The notes below the pieces were generated by a model. The model worked only from the letters and a program-made list of their open reading frames with translations, searched no databases and was not told the DNA's origin. From positions 1 through 19,560 of the forward strand of contig JAVHPX010000015.1 of NCBI GenBank assembly GCA_036170795.1: a stretch of DNA of 19,560 bases, in the 5' to 3' direction. The position numbers and the translations under genes are program-made. Numbering within the stretch: the stretch's first letter is position 1; the number at the start of each line of letters is the position of its first letter. The DNA is from UBA8515 sp036170795. Lineage in GTDB: Bacteria > Patescibacteriota > Minisyncoccia > Phycocordibacterales > UBA9973. Below, one piece after another: positions 1 to 6,654 of this stretch.

Positions 1-72
1 GAAGAGTTGGTAACAAGACCAAGGGGATTATGAATGGGAGGTAGGGGGAAGAGATAGAATTTTTTTAGTAAT

Positions 73-2292
73 TTATTTTTTGGTAATATATCTTCTAATT
101 AAAAAACCAATTAGAAACATAGAAATAATAGTTTCAATGATAATTGGTGTTGAGACAGACCATCCACTTTTTATTGTTGAAGCTTCAAGATTTTTATCTG
201 TTGATATTTTATTTTCTATTTTAGAAATAGGAATATTTGGATGATTTTTATTTTTTTGTATTGGTGACTTTAATTTTTGGTTAGTAACTTTTACTATTGG
301 TTTAGTGATAGAGGTAATTTTTGTAGGATTAGTAATTGGTTTAGTGATTTGTATAATTGGTTCTTCTTTTGTAATTATTGGAGTTTTTTGTATTTGTTGT
401 ACTGTATTTGTATTACTACTGGTATTATTTCCACTAGTAGTTAAATTTATTTGATTAACTGGTTTTGTAACAGATTGAAGAATTGCGTTCCATGGCTTGC
501 CGAGAGCAGCCGGAATCGCATAGCTGGTCGCCCATATCCTATTTTCCAAAGTTTCAGACGAAGGCAATCCTGCTCCATCAGTTGCTTGCTGTGCTCCCAG
601 ATAATCAGCTGAGCTTTTGCCATTTTTTGTCCATGATGCACCGAGAGTATTCATTGCTTGTATTGCCCAGCTCGAAGAGGATATGTTGCCCCAGCCACCG
701 TCATTGATCTGCGCATTCTGCAGATACGAGCCTGCATTTGCGAGAGCAGTCGGAACTCCGTTTGTAGAACTGAATGGTGATAGCGCTTGCACTGCAGCGG
801 CTGTTAGGTCGACGCTTCCCTCCCATGACCCATTTGATTGCTGTTTTCCGATAATGAATGTGATGTCTTTTGTAATTATATCGTCGCTCACAGTATAACC
901 TGAAGAGGCGAGAGGAATGAGCGCAAAGATATCATCGTTGGTGAGTGATAAATCGCCAAATTGTGTTCCGTCAAAAGATTTCGTAATTGCCTCGATATAA
1001 TTTGCACCGTAGAATGAATACGGATTCTGTCCAAGTGCGAGTAGTGCCATAGCATGGCGTTCGTTATCAGTAAGAAGTGAGCTTACAGAGTTATGTGCGC
1101 TCATGTATGAAAGAATATTTGTACGTGAGCCATTACCAGAGGCAACAGCAATACCTGCCCAGTCTGTGTATAGAGTTGACCCACCGAATGAGCCGTCAGA
1201 AGCCTGCATCCTCGACAAATAACTGAGTGCATTCGGGACACTGAATGTTGCCGGTGTTGATCCTCCTCCACCGCACCCATTAGTACAAGGGTCAGCTGTA
1301 TTTACCGTCACCGGATAAGATGGAAAATAAAAATCTTCAGCAATGCCAACGTCATATGCTCCAGCATTTGCGAGAGTAAGAGTTGTAGCGCCATTTGCAT
1401 CCACTACGCCACTAACGACAACAGTCGGATTCCAAGGATCATTTGGGTTTGGTTGTGTCGCACCAATTGTCACGGAAGTTAGCGCACCCCAAGTGTTATC
1501 CTTATAATTATATTTTTGGGCAGTGGCAGCAATTGTTCCACCAGCAGTTATTGTTGTCTTGTCAAAAATTACTTGGTGTGGATTTCCAAAATATAAGGTC
1601 AGATTTTCTCCGCCAGTTAATATTGTGGAGTCCATGCTTGTTGCTGGAGCCGTGTCATTTACCACATATTGCCAATTATCACATAATTGCGATGCCCCGT
1701 CGGGAGTAATACATTTTAAATAAAAAGAACCAAAGGAATTAAAATATTGTAAATCAGAAAGTGAAAAGGCTGTACTAGTTTGATCAAGCGCATAAAGTAC
1801 ACCGAGAACGCTGTCGGCATTTACGGAATGAACCGCACCGGCATCATCTGTAATATCTATATTTCCCGCAGTTGGCAGATTAACCGGCCCTTGATATATG
1901 ATAGTATCTCCCGAACGGATAAGTACAGTTTCGGTAGCTACTGGAGGCAATGGATTTACTGTGACGGTTCTCGTAACTTCCGTAGCAGAATTGCCAGCTA
2001 GGTCTTTCACATCATATAGAACTTGATAAGTTCCAGCTGTAGCAGTATTTACCGGATTAGTGGTTGAAATATTTGTGGTAATATCTCCATCAATATCATC
2101 TATTGCTGTTGCTCCAGCATCTGTATATATTGAATCTTGTATTATTGAAATTGAAGCATTGCCCAAAAGAGTTATGACTGGTGATATTGTGTCTGGAACA
2201 GGAATAGGGTTATTGGCATGCACAAATGTAAATGGAATATAGAGTATAACAGCCAGAAATATTATTGTGAATTTTGTTTTTATATTTTTCAT
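73..2292 (-). CDS. Tethered transcobalamin-like surface protein (DUF5011 + DUF4430 + alpha/alpha barrel + membrane anchor)
   Basis: Predicted surface cobalamin-binding protein, 739 aa. The chosen ATG gives a clean signal peptide (basic start, hydrophobic core, VHA at residues 24-26). An in-frame ATG at 2322, overlapping the upstream gene, would add ten residues. Order: Ig-like DUF5011 domain (~35-113, with TDAGATAIDDIDGD and a YDVKDLAGN strand); DUF4430-type beta domain (~120-236); another beta domain (~240-330); Cys335/Cys340 and a Gly linker; alpha/alpha barrel (~348-605) with four QW-like repeats (QASDGSF, QQSNGSW, QINDGGW, QQATDGA); a long Thr/Ile/Lys/Pro-rich stalk; one membrane helix (~715-731) and a basic tail. 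Animal transcobalamin and intrinsic factor pair the same two folds (alpha6/alpha6 barrel plus DUF4430-like beta domain) around B12, but with the barrel first. Position behind a cobalamin riboswitch supports the role. Ligand binding is inferred; a general surface or adhesion role is the alternative. GC jumps in the barrel segment. Confidence 0.8.
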   Translation of the reverse strand: MKNIKTKFTIIFLAVILYIPFTFVHANNPIPVPDTISPVITLLGNASISIIQDSIYTDAGATAIDDIDGDITTNISTTNPVNTATAGTYQVLYDVKDLAGNSATEVTRTVTVNPLPPVATETVLIRSGDTIIYQGPVNLPTAGNIDITDDAGAVHSVNADSVLGVLYALDQTSTAFSLSDLQYFNSFGSFYLKCITPDGASQLCDNWQYVVNDTAPATSMDSTILTGGENLTLYFGNPHQVIFDKTTITAGGTIAATAQKYNYKDNTWGALTSVTIGATQPNPNDPWNPTVVVSGVVDANGATTLTLANAGAYDVGIAEDFYFPSYPVTVNTADPCTNGCGGGGSTPATFSVPNALSYLSRMQASDGSFGGSTLYTDWAGIAVASGNGSRTNILSYMSAHNSVSSLLTDNERHAMALLALGQNPYSFYGANYIEAITKSFDGTQFGDLSLTNDDIFALIPLASSGYTVSDDIITKDITFIIGKQQSNGSWEGSVDLTAAAVQALSPFSSTNGVPTALANAGSYLQNAQINDGGWGNISSSSWAIQAMNTLGASWTKNGKSSADYLGAQQATDGAGLPSSETLENRIWATSYAIPAALGKPWNAILQSVTKPVNQINLTTSGNNTSSNTNTVQQIQKTPIITKEEPIIQITKPITNPTKITSITKPIVKVTNQKLKSPIQKNKNHPNIPISKIENKISTDKNLEASTIKSGWSVSTPIIIETIISMFLIGFLIRRYITKK

Positions 2293-2306
2293 ATGATTAA
2301 TTTTAA

Positions 2307-2828
2307 TTATTCTAATTTCCATAAAACGACGTCACCCTCTTTGGGGATGTAGGAAGAGATGCCGACTGAAGCCTCTTTCCCATTAATGTAATAAAACAGA
2401 TTTTTGCCATTACCACTATGTAAATCACCGATATCAGTTATAAAAAATCCAAGTCCTGAATAATTTTTACCTGAAAAAGATATCTTGTTGATGTTTTTTT
2501 TATCGTTTAATATTTGATATAAAGTTTGATTGGGATTAATAATTAATTGTACGTTTATATTTCTGGTAGAAAGAACGATAGAAGGGGATACATTGTTGAT
2601 TATTTTACTCTCTGTATTTGCAATGGGAAATATCTTTTTATCATTTTTATCATAAAGAGATTTAGGAGGAGATGTTTTTTGTATCGGGATGTTTTCTTTT
2701 GTCGAGATTTTTTGATTTGTAACATCTATTATCTTTGGTTTATATACATATATAAAAATCCCTACAGTAATCGTGATACCAACAATAATAGAAGTAATAT
2801 AATATTTTTGATTTGTAAATCTTTTCAT
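2307..2828 (-). CDS. Small membrane-anchored DUF4430 (transcobalamin C-terminal-like) protein
   Basis: A 173-aa protein with one N-terminal membrane helix or uncleaved signal anchor (~11-29), a polar spacer (~30-88) and a DUF4430-type beta domain (~90-173). Family features are a VQL strand, TLYQIL, SGLGFFITDIG, FYYINGKEASVGISSY and the ending GDVVLWKLE; the NG-x(5)-GI-x(2)-Y-x(4)-GD pattern is characteristic. In animal B12 carriers this beta domain caps the bound corrinoid, so it probably binds cobalamin outside the cell, alone or with the larger protein encoded just downstream. It is the first gene after the cobalamin riboswitch. Its ATG lies two bases beyond the terminator T tract and has no Shine-Dalgarno, so expression depends on readthrough. 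Its end overlaps the alternative start (2322) of the next gene. Domain call is firm; ligand is inferred. Confidence 0.82.
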   Translation of the reverse strand: MKRFTNQKYYITSIIVGITITVGIFIYVYKPKIIDVTNQKISTKENIPIQKTSPPKSLYDKNDKKIFPIANTESKIINNVSPSIVLSTRNINVQLIINPNQTLYQILNDKKNINKISFSGKNYSGLGFFITDIGDLHSGNGKNLFYYINGKEASVGISSYIPKEGDVVLWKLE

Positions 2829-2830
2829 AT

Positions 2831-2864
2831 AAAAACAAAAAAGACCCTTCAGAGCAAAGGAGTC
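2831..2864 (-). terminator. Intrinsic terminator of the cobalamin riboswitch expression platform
   Basis: On the minus strand, arms GACTCCTT and AAGGGTC pair with one bulged T (2843-2849 with 2857-2864) around a 7-nt loop. An uninterrupted run of six T, one G and five T follows, ending two bases before the ATG of the DUF4430 gene. It lies between the aptamer and the first codon, so it is most likely the OFF state of a B12-responsive transcription attenuator. Confidence 0.85.
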
Positions 2865-2869
2865 ATTAC

Positions 2870-2892
2870 AACAGACACAGATTGTGTCTGTT
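2870..2892 (-). repeat. Perfect 10-bp hairpin between aptamer and terminator
   Basis: Arms AACAGACACA and TGTGTCTGTT pair perfectly around a 3-nt loop. The hairpin lies in the riboswitch leader between the B12 aptamer and the terminator. Its 3-nt loop is too small for the kissing interaction of class II cobalamin aptamers, so it is probably a spacer or part of the switching platform. Confidence 0.7.
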
Positions 2893-3002
2893 TTCCTGCT
2901 CGGGACTTACTTCATGATTAGTATTCGGACTTTTCTGATTTTTCATCAGAATCACCGTAGCGGCACTGTGGAGGATTTACACCTCACTTCCCTAATCATA
3001 AA
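2893..3002 (-). promoter_or_regulatory. Cobalamin riboswitch aptamer (compact, class II-like)
   Basis: Read on the minus strand, the core follows the cobalamin aptamer pattern: TAGGGAA, GAGGTGTAAATCCTC, then CAGTGCCGCTACGGTGA, and a B12-box-like AAGTCCGAATACT (2920-2932). An 8-bp closing stem forms between ATGATTAG (2992-2999) and CTAATCAT (2914-2921). Where AdoCbl-type (class I) aptamers carry the large P8-P12 extension, only one 7-bp hairpin is present (2933-2939 with 2945-2951). That compact form is typical of class II aptamers, which favour methyl- or hydroxocobalamin. A short UCC/GGA stem with a CGAGCA loop (about 2894-2905) is a candidate for the kissing loop. The aptamer sits directly between a promoter and a terminator ahead of two transcobalamin-like genes. 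Aptamer identity is confident; the class is inferred. Confidence 0.9.
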
Positions 3003-3027
3003 TTATTTAATTGTTGAAAACATATTT

Positions 3028-3056
3028 ACTATACTCCTATTACTAAATTATGTAAA
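3028..3056 (-). promoter_or_regulatory. Sigma70-type promoter for the riboswitch-controlled operon
   Basis: The -35 is TTTACA (3051-3056), the spacer is exactly 17 bp and the -10 is TATAGT (3028-3033), on the minus strand. Transcription would start near 3021, about 22 nt before the aptamer closing stem. The two downstream genes therefore have their own start, separate from the reductase operon that ends just upstream. Confidence 0.75.
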
Positions 3057-3078
3057 TATCATTTTGTAGTTATATAAT

Positions 3079-3651
3079 TTAGTTATATTTAGGAGATTCT
3101 TCTATGATACTAGCATTATGGTTAGCCATACGAGCAAAGGCGTAAAGAATACTTGAAAGACGGTTGAGGTAGGCAAGTGTTTCTTTACTGATTATAATTT
3201 TTCCTTCATCAACAACACCGACAACTCTTCGCTCGGCACGACGAGCTATCGTGCGAGCAATGTCTGATAGAGAAGCAAGCTCTGTACCACCAGAGACAAA
3301 GAAAGTTGTGATTGGGGGTAAAGATTTTTCTATATCATTTATTATAAATTCAAGCCACTTTACTTTTTCTTCGGCAATTGTTTTTGGTGCCCCTGCTAAT
3401 TCAGCTTGGATTGTGAATAGATCTTGTTGAATACGATTGATAGTTTCAGCAAGATTAATAGACTTATCCTCGATAAGGAATATTACTTCCGTAGATTTAA
3501 CTTTTAATAGGCCAAGAAATGAATTAATTTCATCAAGAGAACCTAATGCTTCAGCAATGGTTGAGCTCTTTGAAATACGTTGGTTACAACCAAATGTTTT
3601 TGTTGTTCCATTGTCTCCTTTGCCTGTATATAGCATATTATTATATTTCAC
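3079..3651 (-). CDS. pduO: PduO-type ATP:cob(I)alamin adenosyltransferase
   Basis: Transfers the adenosyl group of ATP to reduced cobalamin, making AdoCbl, the cofactor of the reductase encoded immediately upstream; cytosolic. At 190 aa it has the full PduO signatures: N-terminal YTGKGDNGTT (8-17), EALGSLDEINSFLG (34-47), central SGGTELASL followed by ARTIARRAERR (~120-142), and LAYLNRLSSILYAFAR near the end. The start is GTG, not the internal ATG at codon 6, because a strong AGGAGG (3657-3662) lies five bases upstream, inside the reductase's last codons. The genes overlap by 11 bp, which suggests translational coupling and matched synthesis of cofactor maker and user. Family assignment is firm. 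Confidence 0.95.
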   Translation of the reverse strand: MKYNNMLYTGKGDNGTTKTFGCNQRISKSSTIAEALGSLDEINSFLGLLKVKSTEVIFLIEDKSINLAETINRIQQDLFTIQAELAGAPKTIAEEKVKWLEFIINDIEKSLPPITTFFVSGGTELASLSDIARTIARRAERRVVGVVDEGKIIISKETLAYLNRLSSILYAFARMANHNASIIEESPKYN

Positions 3652-5923
3652 AGAGACCTCCTACACATGCAAGTTCTCGTTTAACTTCTGTTTCGTCTTC
3701 TTTTTCATAAGTGAAAATTTTTGAAAAATCTAAATCACCAAGACGATTTTTCATTTCTTCATATTTATCACGAGTTATAGTTTCATATGGTGCAAGTTGA
3801 TATACATGATTTGATCTTGGAAGGAAAGATAGACCGCCAACTAAATCCCAGTTTTCATAAATCCAGTGTGCAACTGAAAGCCATTCATCATCACCGACAG
3901 AAATAGTCACTGATGGGTTGTGTTCTGTATAGTGTTTTTTTACGATTTTCCAATGTTCAAGTTGGGCAATTGCATTTATATCATCTTTACAGATTGCCCC
4001 CTCTGGGGATTTAATTGGAAATTCTAATACATAAGTTGTTGCATTTTCAATTGTTTGACCAACTTCTGGATAATATGGTACACCTTGATCTTTTAGCATT
4101 TTAAAAAGTGCATCAGTTGCTGAAATACGGACACGACGAATATAATATGGAGCATGTCTAGTATGCATACCAGATGAACAATCAACAGTTTGTGATGTAT
4201 TTCCGGATGGTTTTACGCAAGTTATACAAGTAGATTGGTTTATTCCAAATTTCGCGGCATATTTTTTATTTACTTTGATTGCTTCATTTTTTAATTTCTC
4301 TAAAATTTTTGGATCACGGACAAGTGCACAATCCCATTGCCCTGTAATTGAAACTCCCAATAATCTTTCTTTTTCACAATTCTTTTTCCATTCTTTTGAT
4401 AGATATGGAAAGTAGGTAAGTGTTGATTGGTATGTACCTAGGATTGTTGCTATGCGAATTTTCTTTAGAAGAGTTTCTTCCGTATCATCAGCACGTGCAA
4501 CAACTTCTGAAAGATTACAAAATTGTTTTGATTGAAGAATAATTTCTCCACATGGATTTGTTCCCCATGCAGGATAAATACCACCTTTCCATTGATCAAG
4601 TCGTCTTTTAGGTAAAGTTCCTATAAGACTTCCACGATTAAATATTCCTCTTTCCCCGCTACCACTTTTCATTAAAGCAATCCATTCATCAAGAAATTCT
4701 TCCGTTGTCGGTTTTGTAAGGTAAACAGCTGAATTATTTGCAAGCATACGTTGACCTTCTGAAGTATAGAATTGTCCCTTTTTCGAATCACGTATTGCTT
4801 CATCATCTAAATCTGAAAGAGATATCATAGCACTTCGTCTTACCCCACCTGCGACAACACATTCACCTATTTTACAAATAATATCATGAGCGTCTATATT
4901 TGATAAATGTCTTCCTTGTCGACGAAAAATACGTTCTTTTGTAAAATTAAGTAGTGATTGAAGTGGTGCAGGCCCAGAACTTTTTCCTCCCATAGTTTTT
5001 AAACGTGAACCAGCTTGTCTGATGAGCGAATAATCAAACGTTACATCTTGTCCTTCGAACCATGTCTTCATACCAAACGAAAAGGCATCTGCCCATCCTT
5101 CTTTACTATCTGGAATAATATAAACTGGTAATTTTTTGCCTGTTTGTTTTTTGATTTGTGGAAGTGCTTGGATATTCTCACTTTCTACAGACCATCCGAC
5201 ACCAGTACCGCACATAGAAATATACATTATTTCAGCAAAATCTTGGAAACAGCGGGGTGCAATAAATGAACAGTTATATGCGCATACATTTGTACGGTGA
5301 GCTGCCTTTCCTGAAAATTGCAAAAGACGCATTGAAGGTAATGATTCTTGTTTAAGGATTGCTTCACGAATTTCATTATATTCATTATCACTAAGAGAAC
5401 CATTTATGTTATCTCTCATAAAACTAATATATCTATCGATGGTTTCAATCCATGTTTCACGACGGTCTTGCTCGGGTATCCATTTTGCATAAGTTCGATA
5501 ATAAACTAATTCAGCTAGAGGATTACGAAAATATTTTTTACTTTCTGTAAAAATCTCTCTTATTTTCTCTGGGATAAAACCAACTTTTTCTCGAATGAGA
5601 GAACGTTCTTGTCTGTAAAGAATATATCCTTTTGCTGTATTTAAAAAATTTGAAAGAATAAGTTCATTTTCTACAACATCTTGTATCATCTCTACAGATG
5701 GAATAAATTTTCTTATTTTATTTTCTTTTTGAATTAAAAGAAGAGCGTCTAAAACTTTAATCATTATTTTTTCGGCGTGTGTCTCATCTCCTTCTTTTAC
5801 TGATTGCATTGCACGAAAAATAGCACGAGTAATATGTTTTTCATCAAATGGAACTATCATGCCATCTCTTTTTTGTATTTGTGTAAGTTTTGAATATTTC
5901 TTTTTATTTATGATATTTTTCAT
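3641..5923 (-). CDS. nrdJ: Adenosylcobalamin-dependent ribonucleoside-triphosphate reductase (class II, RTPR type)
   Basis: Reduces ribonucleotides to deoxyribonucleotides using a thiyl radical generated by AdoCbl. At 760 aa it carries an N-terminal ATP-cone (~14-105), the usual allosteric activity site, then the ten-stranded barrel. Radical Cys458 lies in NPCGE with Glu460; the active-site pair is Cys218 (YNCSF) and Cys469 (FCNLSE); the C-terminal shuttle pair is Cys753/Cys758 (CVGGLC). These spacings equal Cys408/Glu410, Cys419 and Cys731/Cys736 of the Lactobacillus leichmannii enzyme. PSGNTSQTVDCSSG (~572-585) is also typical of this monomeric group. It overlaps the upstream membrane gene by 4 bp (ATGA) and the downstream adenosyltransferase by 11 bp. 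No catalytic residue is missing. It ties DNA synthesis to a supply of B12. Confidence 0.97.
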   Translation of the reverse strand: MKNIINKKKYSKLTQIQKRDGMIVPFDEKHITRAIFRAMQSVKEGDETHAEKIMIKVLDALLLIQKENKIRKFIPSVEMIQDVVENELILSNFLNTAKGYILYRQERSLIREKVGFIPEKIREIFTESKKYFRNPLAELVYYRTYAKWIPEQDRRETWIETIDRYISFMRDNINGSLSDNEYNEIREAILKQESLPSMRLLQFSGKAAHRTNVCAYNCSFIAPRCFQDFAEIMYISMCGTGVGWSVESENIQALPQIKKQTGKKLPVYIIPDSKEGWADAFSFGMKTWFEGQDVTFDYSLIRQAGSRLKTMGGKSSGPAPLQSLLNFTKERIFRRQGRHLSNIDAHDIICKIGECVVAGGVRRSAMISLSDLDDEAIRDSKKGQFYTSEGQRMLANNSAVYLTKPTTEEFLDEWIALMKSGSGERGIFNRGSLIGTLPKRRLDQWKGGIYPAWGTNPCGEIILQSKQFCNLSEVVARADDTEETLLKKIRIATILGTYQSTLTYFPYLSKEWKKNCEKERLLGVSITGQWDCALVRDPKILEKLKNEAIKVNKKYAAKFGINQSTCITCVKPSGNTSQTVDCSSGMHTRHAPYYIRRVRISATDALFKMLKDQGVPYYPEVGQTIENATTYVLEFPIKSPEGAICKDDINAIAQLEHWKIVKKHYTEHNPSVTISVGDDEWLSVAHWIYENWDLVGGLSFLPRSNHVYQLAPYETITRDKYEEMKNRLGDLDFSKIFTYEKEDETEVKRELACVGGLCEI

Positions 5924-6465
5924 GCTTGTTTCTGATTAAAAATTGTAATAATTGGTTTAACTTCAAACTTTTTATTTTTGATAATTAGTCGATAGATTAA
6001 TGGAGAAAGTACAATTGCAAAACTTATGTTACCTATTAAGTGTAGTATTGTAAATGGAATTTGTCCGATTAGAGCTTGAGTAAATGATTGATGGAAAAAT
6101 AAAGGTCCGATTGATAAGCCAGTGATTATGTCGAAAGTGATTGTTCCTATAATGGCAAACTTGGCATAATTTAATGGTTTGTTATTTTTATTTTTAAAAT
6201 ATATTGATGCCCAGAATCCTAATAACCCATAAACTATAGCTGTGATTAATGTCCACATTCCTATTTTATTTGTAATAATATCATAAAGAATAATACTTAA
6301 AAATGCGAATGAAAATCCAGCGAATCCACCATATGATTTAGAAAATGGCATCTGTGTCGCTAATATCGGTTCAATATTTGGTGGGCGAAATGGGATAAGA
6401 CGTATTAAAAGACAAATAATAAAACCAACTATGTATTTAAACCAATTATTTTTGTATGTTTTCAT
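5920..6465 (-). CDS. Predicted ECF-transporter S component, probably for cobalamin
   Basis: A 181-aa integral membrane protein with five or six helices and short loops, the size and layout of ECF S components, which bind a vitamin and work with a shared EcfT/EcfA energising module (not in this window). Visible features include RLIPFRPPNIEPI near the start, several Gly-rich helices, and GQIPFTILHLIGN in the last third, a pattern I associate with predicted cobalamin or precursor S components (CblT-like). It forms the ATGA overlap with the B12-dependent reductase, and cobalamin is the only vitamin theme in the cluster, so B12 or a corrinoid is the likely substrate. I placed the start at the ATG at 6465. 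A TTG at 6501 in the same frame lies inside a terminator-like hairpin and is unlikely. Confidence 0.72.
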   Translation of the reverse strand: MKTYKNNWFKYIVGFIICLLIRLIPFRPPNIEPILATQMPFSKSYGGFAGFSFAFLSIILYDIITNKIGMWTLITAIVYGLLGFWASIYFKNKNNKPLNYAKFAIIGTITFDIITGLSIGPLFFHQSFTQALIGQIPFTILHLIGNISFAIVLSPLIYRLIIKNKKFEVKPIITIFNQKQA

Positions 6466-6477
6466 AGTAAGAGTTTT

Positions 6478-6505
6478 AAAAACCGCTTGGCAACACTTCA
6501 AGCGG
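6478..6505 (-). terminator. Terminator-like hairpin in the leader of the S-component operon
   Basis: CCGCTTG and CAAGCGG form a perfect 7-bp stem with a 9-nt loop (6483-6505), followed by TTTTT on the minus strand, 12 bases before the ATG of the S-component gene. No minus-strand gene lies upstream, so it does not end a neighbouring transcript. It looks like a leader attenuator, although no aptamer is recognisable. Confidence 0.6.
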
Positions 6506-6553
6506 GGTATATAATAATATAGTTAGTAACATATTTTAGAAACTATTAGATGT

Positions 6554-6573
6554 ATTATACTAAAAAGTATAAT
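6554..6573. repeat. Perfect 20-bp palindrome in the divergent promoter region
   Basis: ATTATACT and AGTATAAT flank a 4-bp AAAA centre. Each arm contains a TATAAT-like -10 pointing outward, one toward the S-component operon and one toward the doxX-like gene. It could be a shared operator for the divergent genes or simply two back-to-back -10 elements. Confidence 0.6.
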
Positions 6574-6583
6574 GTCCACGCAA
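6554..6583 (-). promoter_or_regulatory. Candidate promoter for the S component-nrdJ-pduO operon
   Basis: A perfect TATAAT (6554-6559) lies 18 bp from a weak TTGCGT -35 (6578-6583), minus strand. Initiation near 6547 would give a leader of about 80 nt containing the terminator-like hairpin. The -10 is strong, the -35 poor, and the -10 is half of a palindrome that could bind a regulator. Confidence 0.5.
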
Positions 6584-6654
6584 TAGGTGGATAACATGAT
6601 TATTTTATCTAAATTATAGAATAATTGTAAATTATTAGCTTAATAAACAAAAAT

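Noticed and set aside
1..72. Short GC-richer tract with a 5-bp hairpin (7-22) downstream of the first gene
   Set aside because: No T run follows the hairpin and no coding frame or RNA gene is recognisable; nothing more can be supported.
617..898. Plus-strand open frames within the GC-rich part of the large surface-protein gene
   Set aside because: They are out-of-frame shadows created by the higher GC; the minus-strand frame shows a signal peptide, repeats and an anchor.
6466..6501. N-terminal extension of the S-component gene from a TTG codon at 6501
   Set aside because: The added codons lie in a GC-rich hairpin with a T run, encode residues unlike the family, and a plain ATG follows at 6465.
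6588..6596. DnaA-box-like TTATCCAC on the minus strand near the divergent promoters
   Set aside because: Only one copy is present, with no cluster, AT-rich unwinding repeats or dnaA/dnaN genes nearby, so an origin is not supported.
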